DNA of 6,492 nucleotides from positions 1 through 6,492 of the forward strand of contig CBDUBH010000134.1 in assembly GCA_965365345.1 (NCBI GenBank). The letters are read 5' to 3'. This document shows positions 1 through 6,240 of the stretch, piece by piece (position 1 is the stretch's first letter; the number at the start of each line of letters is the position of its first letter). The notes under the pieces are model-generated. The model did no database searches and was not told the DNA's origin. It saw only the letters and a list, made by a program, of their open reading frames with translations. A program made the position numbers and the translations under genes. This DNA comes from CBDUBH01 sp965365345. Lineage in GTDB: Bacteria; Bacteroidota; Ignavibacteria; Ignavibacteriales; SURF-24.

Positions 1-38
1 CGAAACGAATCGCGAAGTAACGATTCACGGGCTTTTCG
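1..38. repeat. Short nested inverted repeat at the window edge
   Basis: GAATCG at 7-12 is repeated in inverse as CGATTC at 21-26, with an 8-base loop. CGAAA at 1-5 can also pair with TTTCG at 34-38, leaving a bulge. The structure may continue to the left of the window. The same bases are open in frame 2 up to a TAA at 53-55, ending GLFGWLKK, so this could equally be the 3' end of an upstream gene. There is no T-run, so it is not a clear terminator. Its role is unknown. Confidence 0.3.
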
Positions 39-47
39 GCTGGCTGA

Positions 48-407
48 AAAAATAAAAAAAACAAACAGAAGAAAAATATAACCGCCGAAGTTTTAGAAGC
101 TGTCAAAGGTGAAGAATTTTACGAAACAGGCGATATAATTATATTCAGTTATTTTCCTTTTTGGTACTCTGAATGTAATTGTCCTGTAAAGTTTGAAGTC
201 AATTCTGTTTACGCAATCCCATTTCGACCATGGGATTATAGAGACAACAAAGCAAAAAATGAATTACTCATAAAAAATAACGGTATGGACCATTTTTATA
301 AAATCGAAAACGGTATTGTTACAAAACCTTTCACAAACGATAGAAGCTCTAATAGAGAGTGGAAAGTTTTTCGAAGTGAATTTAAAAATAAATACAATGT
401 AAACTAA
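48..407 (+). pseudogene. Start-less open frame, remnant of a hypothetical protein (possibly NTR/TIMP-like)
   Basis: The frame is open for 119 codons from the TGA at 45-47 to the TAA at 405-407. Its only ATG, at 285, would leave 40 residues. No GTG or TTG lies in the good part of the frame. The sequence nevertheless looks like real protein: TAEVLEAVKGEEFYETGDII, then a CNC pair, KFEVNSVYAIPFRP, and a charged C-terminus. The pattern of a KG turn, a hydrophobic strand, a Cys cluster and an F-E-x-N-x-x-Y strand recalls bacterial NTR/TIMP-like domains, but only weakly. The 5' end seems lost by deletion or by a frameshift in the A-runs at 47-61; removing one A would join frame 2 (ending GLFGWLKK) to this frame. 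It could also be a live gene with a non-standard start. It ends 14 bases before the metalloprotease gene and may be co-transcribed with it. No function is assigned. Confidence 0.5.
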
Positions 408-421
408 ATGTGGATTAAAAA

Positions 422-2224
422 ATGTTAATAAAATCGAAATTCCTATTTTTTATAATGTTTTTTTTACTTTCACCTAACATCAAAAGTCAAGAATGTGATT
501 TTACAATGGAGGCACTTGTTTTTATAACAGGATTCCCACAGGGTGGATTAGGTTATACTTATGATTATAATGATCCCTATTTAATTAAATGGAATGATAA
601 CAAAATAAGTGGAGACTATATTTATTTGGATAATCTTAGCTCATCTAATTTTCCATATGAACTAAGCAATGATTATCAAAATTCTCTCAATTTACAATCC
701 CATTCAATAACAGAATGGAATTCAAACTATGGTCTAAAAATGAAAATTGAGACATCAGAAGACAATGTGAAAATTAGGTTTAGCACAAATGCAGCATTAT
801 TTGAAACCGGTGACACAAATAATCCAGCTATTGGAAGAACCTTTTTGCCGGTAGAGGATGATATTTTTGCTGGATATAGAATATATGAATATACATCAAG
901 TAGCGTAACAGGCGATGGGAATGGGTTCCCAGTTACAAATGCTTTAGTATATTTCAACAATATTGAAAACCGTAATTTTTCTTGGACTACTTCAGTTGAC
1001 GGTAGTTCTGGATCCTATATGTTAGGCACAGTATTATTGCATGAATTAGGACATGTTCTTAGTATGGGACATAGTTATCGCACTTTTGATTCTGATGGTA
1101 ATCTAAGTGCTCCAAATATTATGGATAAAAGCTATGATCCTTCTGTTTTAACTCCTTATTTAACATCATGCGATAAATACAATGCTGAACAACATTCCCT
1201 CAAATTATATAATATAACAGTCGGAATTGGTGGAAGCTCTATTGTCATTAACTCATTCCCAAGTTTACTGGATATAAATAAACAGTATTATTTAAATGCT
1301 AATTTTTCAAAAGGTAATGAATATTCAACTGATCATGTTTTATCCTGGAATTGGAAAATTAAGTTATATCATGCGAATGGTATTTACGAGTATGTAAATA
1401 GGGATTTTTCTGGTACTCAATATTGGCTAAATTGCGCTTGGACATTAAACACAACTTCTTTACCAAATTATACTTGGACCTTAAATCAAGATGGCCACAT
1501 AGCAGGTGTTCTCGAAGTAACTGCGCAATCAACAACAGGTACAGAATTAGATAAGAAAATTATTTCATTTAATACTAATCCTACTAAACCACAAAGTCTA
1601 AAAGTAGAAGCAAGTTCAACCTATCATCCATTATTAAGTTGGAATAGCAATCTTGAATCAGATGTTAAAGTTGGTGGGAAATATAAAATATATCATGCCT
1701 TGTCAAATAATGATCCACTATATCCTTATAGTGTAATTGCAACAATAAACCATAATCCAAATACTACTATTCAACAGTATCACGATTTAACTGTCAATTT
1801 GCCAAAACCGGGTGAACAAGCTGCACATACATCTCATTATTATAAAGTGGTTGCAGTTGATAACACATTAAAAGAATCAATTCCATCAGATGCAGTTCAT
1901 ATTATGGGAAAAGGTGCAGTACTTTATAAGAACTACTCTGGAGCCAACTCCGTCAATATATCTGAGTATAAATTATTTGACAACTACCCAAATCCGTTTA
2001 ATCCTAATACAAAAATATCATTTAATTTAAAAGAGGACGGTTTGGTTAGATTAAGAGTTTATAATTCATTAGGGGAAATGGAAGGTGAGCTACTAAATGA
2101 TAATCTTTCCAAAGGAAGTTACACTTATGACTTTAACGCTCAAAATTTAGCTTCCGGAATTTACTTTTATATTATTGAAGTAAATGATTTTAAAGCAGTA
2201 AAAAAAATGCTGTTGGTAAAATAA
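422..2224 (+). CDS. Secreted matrixin-like zinc metalloprotease with T9SS type A sorting domain
   Basis: Predicted extracellular or surface-attached protease of 600 residues. Residues 1 to about 23 form a signal peptide (basic start, FLFFIMFFLL core) for Sec export. The catalytic domain covers roughly 24-260. HELGHVLSMGH at 207-217 supplies the three zinc-binding His (207, 211, 217) and the catalytic Glu208. M234 in PNIMDKSYDP is the likely Met-turn, which places it among the metzincins. The usual Gly at the eighth motif position is Ser214. Residues about 260-385 are a beta-rich region I cannot name, and about 388-495 resemble a fibronectin type III domain (PTKPQSLKVEAS to YYKVVAVDN). Residues about 516-600 are the type IX sorting domain (NYPNPFNPNTKISF at 521-534, ending KKMLLVK), which directs outer-membrane export and is normally cleaved. 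The ATG at 422 is chosen because the signal peptide begins there; no clear Shine-Dalgarno site precedes it. A TACAAT at 393-398 could be a -10 box, but its -35 is poor. The substrate is unknown. Confidence 0.88.
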   Translation: MLIKSKFLFFIMFFLLSPNIKSQECDFTMEALVFITGFPQGGLGYTYDYNDPYLIKWNDNKISGDYIYLDNLSSSNFPYELSNDYQNSLNLQSHSITEWNSNYGLKMKIETSEDNVKIRFSTNAALFETGDTNNPAIGRTFLPVEDDIFAGYRIYEYTSSSVTGDGNGFPVTNALVYFNNIENRNFSWTTSVDGSSGSYMLGTVLLHELGHVLSMGHSYRTFDSDGNLSAPNIMDKSYDPSVLTPYLTSCDKYNAEQHSLKLYNITVGIGGSSIVINSFPSLLDINKQYYLNANFSKGNEYSTDHVLSWNWKIKLYHANGIYEYVNRDFSGTQYWLNCAWTLNTTSLPNYTWTLNQDGHIAGVLEVTAQSTTGTELDKKIISFNTNPTKPQSLKVEASSTYHPLLSWNSNLESDVKVGGKYKIYHALSNNDPLYPYSVIATINHNPNTTIQQYHDLTVNLPKPGEQAAHTSHYYKVVAVDNTLKESIPSDAVHIMGKGAVLYKNYSGANSVNISEYKLFDNYPNPFNPNTKISFNLKEDGLVRLRVYNSLGEMEGELLNDNLSKGSYTYDFNAQNLASGIYFYIIEVNDFKAVKKMLLVK

Positions 2225-2279
2225 GTTACTAAAGGTCTATATATTGAGGTCACATCAAATTTCAAATGTTTTTTTTATA

Positions 2280-2303
2280 AAAGACGGGAATTATCCCGTC
2301 TTT
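2280..2303. terminator. Bidirectional hairpin terminator between convergent genes
   Basis: A perfect 10-bp stem (2280-2289 with 2294-2303, core GACGGGA/TCCCGTC) closes an ATTA loop. It sits 55 bases after the metalloprotease stop and 18 bases beyond the aminomutase stop on the other strand, so it can serve both convergent transcripts. The stem is flanked by A/T bases. The T-tracts are short in both directions (CTTTACAAT on plus, CTTTTATAA on minus), so intrinsic termination may be imperfect. Confidence 0.75.
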
Positions 2304-2321
2304 ACAATAAATAAACCTGAT

Positions 2322-3470
2322 TCAGTTTTCCGTAATTACAACTTCAGGAAATTCCTGAGGTTTCAATTCTTCTTCTTTCAAATGTTTACCGTTGCCGTTG
2401 CCATTCTTTTTAATAATTGCTTCCGAAGTATTTTTAGCTTCGTGATAAACGTAAACTTCGCCTTTGTAATTTCGCAGAATGATTTTTTCATCATCGTGAT
2501 GCAGAACATATTCAGGCAGAATCGGAATTTTTCCGCCGCCGCCGGGCGCATCAATTACAAAATATGGAATTGCAAGTCCGCTAGTGTAGCCGCGGAGTTT
2601 ATCCATAATTTCAATTCCGGTTCTTATCGAAGTCCTGAAATGATTTGCTCCTTTTGTTTCATCAGCCATATATAAATAATACGGTTTAACTCTGATCTTC
2701 AAAAGCTTCTTCATCAATTCAGAAATTGTTTCGGCGTTATCGTTAATTCCTTTCATCAAAACTGCCTGATTTCCAACCGGGCAGCCGGAATCAGCAAGCA
2801 TTTGACAAGCTCTCGAACTTTCGGGAGTAATTTCCCATGGATGATTGAAATGTGTATTTACATAAATCGGATGATATTTTTTTAGCATACTGCACAACTT
2901 CGGCGTAATTCTTTGCGGAAGTACGCAAGGCATTTTTGTGCCGAGCCTTATTATTTCAACATGCGGAATTTGACGCAATCTAATCAAAATTTTTTCAAGC
3001 ATATAATCGGTAAGCATTAAAGGATCGCCGCCTGAAAGTATCACATCGCGAATCTCAGGATGAGATTCAATATATTGGAAAGCAGATTCAAGCCCTTTCA
3101 TAGAAATCTTATCAGCATCACCGACTTTCCGCTTACGTGTGCAGAAACGGCAATACATTCCGCATTGACTTGTTACCAAAAACAGAACGCGGTCAGGGTA
3201 ACGGTGGGTAATATTTGGAACCGGACTCATTGCATCTTCATTTAGAGGATCTTCAAATGCATCATAATCCTCAAGCTCAACTTGATTCGGAACGCATTGC
3301 TGCCAAATCGGATCGCCGGGATAACGAATTAAGCTTAAATAATAGGGATTAATTCGCGCTTGAAAGAATTTATCCAATTGCGATGCGACTTCCTTATCAA
3401 GATTGAACTTTTCCACAAGTTGATCAACTGAGTGAACGCTATCGCGTATCATCTGTTGCCATAGTTCCAT
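2322..3470 (-). CDS. kamA: Lysine 2,3-aminomutase-family radical SAM enzyme (KamA-like)
   Basis: 382 residues; predicted cytoplasmic [4Fe-4S]/SAM/PLP enzyme that moves the alpha-amino group of an amino acid to the beta carbon, probably L-lysine to beta-lysine. The cluster motif CGMYCRFC gives Cys103, Cys107 and Cys110, followed by TR (Arg112, equivalent to the carboxylate-binding Arg134 of the Clostridium subterminale enzyme). SGGDPL at 146-151 is the SAM-binding GGD-type motif. Lys314 in DAPGGGGK matches the PLP lysine (K337). Asp270 and Asp307 match D293 and D330, which bind the side-chain amine of lysine; the 37- and 7-residue spacings to D307 and K314 are identical. The glutamate mutase replaces both Asp, so lysine is favoured. 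Asn245 stands where the clostridial zinc ligand Cys268 would be, and the C-terminus has no Cys, so the intersubunit zinc site is absent. Residues about 355-382 are a charged tail with a GNGNGNG run. It is the last gene of the minus-strand operon, 21 bases after the GNAT gene. EpmB-type activity (EF-P modification) is less likely from context but not excluded. Confidence 0.9.
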   Translation of the reverse strand: MELWQQMIRDSVHSVDQLVEKFNLDKEVASQLDKFFQARINPYYLSLIRYPGDPIWQQCVPNQVELEDYDAFEDPLNEDAMSPVPNITHRYPDRVLFLVTSQCGMYCRFCTRKRKVGDADKISMKGLESAFQYIESHPEIRDVILSGGDPLMLTDYMLEKILIRLRQIPHVEIIRLGTKMPCVLPQRITPKLCSMLKKYHPIYVNTHFNHPWEITPESSRACQMLADSGCPVGNQAVLMKGINDNAETISELMKKLLKIRVKPYYLYMADETKGANHFRTSIRTGIEIMDKLRGYTSGLAIPYFVIDAPGGGGKIPILPEYVLHHDDEKIILRNYKGEVYVYHEAKNTSEAIIKKNGNGNGKHLKEEELKPQEFPEVVITEN

Positions 3471-3477
3471 TGATTAA

Positions 3478-3483
3478 CCCTTT
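3478..3483 (-). promoter_or_regulatory. Shine-Dalgarno site of the aminomutase gene
   Basis: AAAGGG on the minus strand lies 7 bases before the ATG at 3470, inside the 21-base gap after the GNAT stop. It is the clearest ribosome binding site in the operon and supports the chosen start. Confidence 0.55.
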
Positions 3484-3491
3484 ATGTTTTG

Positions 3492-3962
3492 TTAGTTAAA
3501 GTATTTACCGAAAATAACCAGATGGTCATTCTCTGAATAAAAATTTTTTATCTCAGCAAGTACCTTGTAATTTTTATTTTCATAAAATTTTCGAGTAGAA
3601 TCGTAATCATCTTTTGATGAAGTTTCCGCTAAAAGTAAAGATCCGTTATTTTCTTTAACGAAATTTTCGGCGTGAATAAGTAATTTACTACCGATTCCTT
3701 TTCCTTTAGCTTCAGGATGAACTGCAATCCAATAAAGATCAAAAGTTCCGGCAGTTAAATATCTTTTGCCGGTGCAGTGGTATCCTAAAACTTTTTCATC
3801 TTCCTCGAAAACAAATATGTTATAATCCTTTTGTTCAGGATTATTTATTGCAACATCAATCAACTCCATTGCAACATCAAATTCTTCTTTGTTAAATTGA
3901 TTGATGTTCTTTACAATAACTTCTAACTGTCCGCGATCTTCACGCTTCAACTTTCTGATCAT
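3492..3962 (-). CDS. GNAT-family N-acyltransferase
   Basis: 156 residues, a single GNAT domain that transfers an acyl group (usually acetyl from acetyl-CoA) to an amine. Motif A is clear: LYWIAVHPEAKGKGIGSKLL (76-95) contains the strand 4 V-H-P and the pyrophosphate-binding loop K-G-K-G-I-G (86-91), the family's Q/R-x-x-G-x-G/A with Lys first. A second conserved patch, AETSSKDDYDSTRKFYENKNY (112-132, approximate), is the usual motif B with the FY helix. The C-terminus (NFYSENDHLVIFGKYF) completes the fold. The ATG at 3962 lies inside the preceding ATP-grasp gene, with a 23-base overlap that suggests translational coupling. The substrate is not readable from sequence; context suggests the product of the neighbouring ligases or a beta-amino acid. 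It is much shorter than AblB, the beta-lysine acetyltransferase (around 270 residues), so it should not be named AblB. Confident in family, not in substrate. Confidence 0.85.
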   Translation of the reverse strand: MIRKLKREDRGQLEVIVKNINQFNKEEFDVAMELIDVAINNPEQKDYNIFVFEEDEKVLGYHCTGKRYLTAGTFDLYWIAVHPEAKGKGIGSKLLIHAENFVKENNGSLLLAETSSKDDYDSTRKFYENKNYKVLAEIKNFYSENDHLVIFGKYFN

Positions 3963-4998
3963 TCATTTTCCGCGTTAATGCAAAATTTGCAATTGATTTT
4001 ATTAGATCAGAATAATTCATTCCTGCTGCTTTTGCCGCGCGTGCAAATCCGGCATCGCTTGAAATATCAGGGTTTGGATTTACTTCGATTATATACGGAA
4101 TGTTTTTTTCGCTTAAGCGAATATCAACGCGTGCATAATCCCGGCAATTCAAAATTTTGAATGCTTTTAACGCAGCAGATTCAACAATATTTTTTGTCTG
4201 CTCATCAATTTCAGCAGGACAGTTTGGTTTTGTAAATTTATAGTAAATACTTTCGGGAGACCATTTACCTTCATAGGTAACTATTTTGGGCAAATCTTTT
4301 GGTAACCCTTTAAAAACTATTTCGGAGATTGGTAAAACACTATCTCCTAAAATGGCAACATTTAATTCTCTGCCCTCTATAAACTCTTCTATTAAAACAT
4401 TTTGTTTATAGGTCTTAAATAAAAATTTCAATCTTTTGTTTATGTCATCAAAATTATTGACAACGGAAAGCTCTGAAATACCAATGCTCGCATCTTCGTT
4501 CAATAATTTTAAGATCACCGGAAATTTCAAACTGAATTTTTCTTCTTCAATAATTGAATTTAATTCTGCAACAAAACTTTTCGGAGTTGGAATTCCGTTT
4601 GCTTCCAAAACTAATTTTGTTCTGTATTTATTTAAGCATGAAGCTAAACTTATCGGCTCGTTTCCCGTGTATGGGATATTAAGCAATTCAAAAATTCCCG
4701 CAGCGTAAGCTTCATAATTTGAAATTCCGTCAACAGCTTCAACCAAATTGAAAATAATATCCGGATCAATTTTTCTGATTTGCGAAATTGTTTTTTCAAC
4801 ATCGGAATTAAAAGCTAAAGTTTTAACTTCTTCAAATCTTTTTGAAAGAATGTTTTTAATTTCTTCAACGCAAAGAAGTGTTGCGGTTTCGGATGAATCA
4901 ACATTTTCACTGCTATCGTGAAATTTTTTGCCGATATAATTTTCGTAAACCAAAACCGGATTGTTGTAGCAAATCAATATTTTTTCTTTGCTTTTCAT
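3940..4998 (-). CDS. Diverged D-Ala-D-Ala ligase-like ATP-grasp enzyme (second paralogue)
   Basis: 352 residues, cytoplasmic ATP-grasp ligase predicted to join a carboxylate to an amine using ATP. N-terminal domain is about 1-115 (KILICYNNP strand; FNLVEAVDGISNYEA; IPYTGNEP at 108-115), the central domain about 125-210 (Lys128; ATP-binding Lys164; EEFIEGRELNVAILG) and the C-terminal domain to about 345. Metal-binding residues are intact: Asp292 (RVDIRL), Glu305 and Asn307 (IIEVNPNPD). Departures from Ddl: no N-terminal GGxSxE motif, NLVEAVDG instead of the HGxxGEDG region, a glycine loop reading EDASIG (168-173) where Ddl has EGSSxG, Trp246 where Ddl has the omega-loop Tyr, and Ala316 where Ddl has the carboxylate-binding Ser281. 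It is clearly related to the next upstream gene (shared IPYTG, LASCL/LATCL, GKW/AKW, EVNP/EINP), so a tandem duplication followed by divergence is likely. It begins 9 bases after that gene and its end overlaps the GNAT gene. ATP use seems preserved; acceptor specificity has probably changed. It is not a cell-wall Ddl. Confidence 0.85.
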   Translation of the reverse strand: MKSKEKILICYNNPVLVYENYIGKKFHDSSENVDSSETATLLCVEEIKNILSKRFEEVKTLAFNSDVEKTISQIRKIDPDIIFNLVEAVDGISNYEAYAAGIFELLNIPYTGNEPISLASCLNKYRTKLVLEANGIPTPKSFVAELNSIIEEEKFSLKFPVILKLLNEDASIGISELSVVNNFDDINKRLKFLFKTYKQNVLIEEFIEGRELNVAILGDSVLPISEIVFKGLPKDLPKIVTYEGKWSPESIYYKFTKPNCPAEIDEQTKNIVESAALKAFKILNCRDYARVDIRLSEKNIPYIIEVNPNPDISSDAGFARAAKAAGMNYSDLIKSIANFALTRKMNDQKVEA

Positions 4999-5007
4999 TT
5001 TATTCTT

Positions 5008-6165
5008 TCAAATTAATTTGTGTCTTTTTGCCGATGCTAACAAAACTTTGTTTAACATTTCATCATAACTTAATCCGTATGCGCGCGCTGCTTTCGGGAA
5101 ACATGAATTGTCTTCAGGATTTGGAAGTATTCCCGGCAAAGGATTTATTTCAATTATGTTCGGTTCACCGTTTTGATCTAAGCGAATATCAATTCTGCTC
5201 CAATCTTTACAGCGCAAAACTTTGTACGTACGCAAAGCAACTTCTTTAATTTTATTTTCAAGTTCAGCTGAAATATTTGCCGGACAAGAAAATATATCAA
5301 GTGGATTTTCGCGCGTATCAAAGATCCATTTTGCTTCGAAAGAATAAATCGGAACAGTATCTTCAGGCAATTCATCAAAATTGATTTCAACTACCGGCAA
5401 TGCAACTGCATTTTCATCATTGCCTAAAATTGCTACTGTAAATTCGCGTCCGGGTAAATATTCTTCTATCAAAGCCGGCTGATTGTAATTTGAAATATAA
5501 TTTTCAACCGCGCTAAATAAATCTTTTTTATTTGTTACAAACGATGAATTAAAAATTCCTTTGCTTGAACCTTCTGCAACAGGCTTTATTATTACAGGAA
5601 ACTTCAATTTGAAATTTGAAAGATCATCAACATTTTCAGCTACAAAAAATTTCGCCGTTTTAATTTTGTTGTAAAGCAAAATTTCTTTCGTTCTGGATTT
5701 ATCAAGACAAGTAGCCAAAGTTAAAGGATCGCTTCCCGTATATGGAATTTTAAGCATATCAAGCATTGCGGGAATTTGCGCTTCACGGCTAATTCCGTTT
5801 AAGCCTTCGGCAATATTAAAAACAATATCAATTTGATTTTTGTGCTGTTTGAATTTTTCGAAAGCAAATTCATCAGCTTCGATCATAATTACGTTATGAG
5901 ATTTTTCAAGAGCATTTCTTACGGCATCAATAGTTTCAAATGAATCCCACTCGGCATAAACATCATTAAACTTTTGTGTTTCAGTTAAAGCCGGGTTTTG
6001 TAAAGAGGATAGAATTTCATTTGAAGAAAGAATTTCTTGTGAAGATTCTGCTTCAGGTTTTTGATTATATGTAAGTGCAACATTCAAGCGAATGTTGTTA
6101 AAATCAGCGTTGATAATAACTCCTGCAAATGTTAAAACTTTAGTGTTTAATTTGTGCAAAAACAC
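5008..6165 (-). CDS. D-Ala-D-Ala ligase-like ATP-grasp enzyme (first paralogue)
   Basis: Up to 385 residues, cytoplasmic ATP-dependent carboxylate-amine ligase and first gene of the minus-strand operon. The core is canonical: IPYTGSDPL (139-147), Lys160, ATP lysine Lys194 with the loop EGSSKG (198-203), IEEYLPGREFTVAILG (233-248), CPA (294-296), Asp326 (RIDIRL), Glu339 and Asn341 (IIEINPLPG) for metal, and Ser354 (SCFPKAARAYG) matching Ser281 of E. coli DdlB. Unlike Ddl it lacks the GGxSxE motif, has FNIAEGLNGISREAQ at 116-130 in place of HGxxGEDG, and carries Lys-Trp (279-280) where DdlB has Lys-Tyr. It is therefore probably a peptide or pseudopeptide ligase rather than a cell-wall enzyme. 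The start is uncertain: the longest frame begins with GTG at 6165, immediately after an in-frame TGA. The first predicted strand (NVALTYNQKP) starts at residue 28, and a TTG at 6087 would give the product M-NVALTYN, matching its paralogue. Residues 1-26 may thus be leader. Confidence 0.87.
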   Translation of the reverse strand: MFLHKLNTKVLTFAGVIINADFNNIRLNVALTYNQKPEAESSQEILSSNEILSSLQNPALTETQKFNDVYAEWDSFETIDAVRNALEKSHNVIMIEADEFAFEKFKQHKNQIDIVFNIAEGLNGISREAQIPAMLDMLKIPYTGSDPLTLATCLDKSRTKEILLYNKIKTAKFFVAENVDDLSNFKLKFPVIIKPVAEGSSKGIFNSSFVTNKKDLFSAVENYISNYNQPALIEEYLPGREFTVAILGNDENAVALPVVEINFDELPEDTVPIYSFEAKWIFDTRENPLDIFSCPANISAELENKIKEVALRTYKVLRCKDWSRIDIRLDQNGEPNIIEINPLPGILPNPEDNSCFPKAARAYGLSYDEMLNKVLLASAKRHKLI

Positions 6166-6211
6166 TCACTTAATTCAATATAAAAATTTCTAAAAACATT
6201 GAAACAGTTTT

Positions 6212-6235
6212 ATAAAAAATATTAATATTTTTTAT
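6212..6235. repeat. Perfect 24-bp AT-only palindrome
   Basis: Twelve bases on each side of the centre at 6223/6224 pair perfectly (core AAATATTAATATTT). It lies 47 bases upstream of the GTG at 6165. It could be a protein-binding dyad or an AT-rich hairpin; the bias toward A/T makes chance occurrence more likely than for mixed sequence. Confidence 0.45.
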
Positions 6236-6240
6236 CCATA

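Noticed and set aside
378..421. Sigma-70 promoter for the metalloprotease (TACAAT at 393-398)
   Set aside because: The matching -35 is only 3 of 6 and the region is inside the upstream frame; kept as a remark only.
2244..2675. 143-codon plus-strand open frame
   Set aside because: It lies mostly antisense to the well-supported aminomutase gene, spans the terminator hairpin, and its translation is a Phe/Asn-rich shadow with no domain.
2322..3470. Glutamate 2,3-aminomutase
   Set aside because: That enzyme has Lys and Asn at the positions where this protein keeps Asp270 and Asp307.
2322..3470. EpmB (EF-P beta-lysylation)
   Set aside because: No EpmA or EF-P gene is in the window and the operon partners point elsewhere; not fully excluded.
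2322..3962. AblA/AblB pair for the osmolyte Nε-acetyl-beta-lysine
   Set aside because: The aminomutase fits AblA, but the GNAT is far too short for AblB and two ligases would be unexplained.
4878..5249. 123-codon plus-strand open frame across the two ligase genes
   Set aside because: Antisense to both conserved ligases; Cys/Phe-rich composition typical of a shadow frame.
3492..6165. Microviridin-like RiPP cluster (two ATP-grasp ligases plus a GNAT)
   Set aside because: Microviridin ligases are RimK-like and need a precursor peptide with a TxKYPSD-type core. These are Ddl-like, the operon includes an aminomutase, and I see no precursor in the window.
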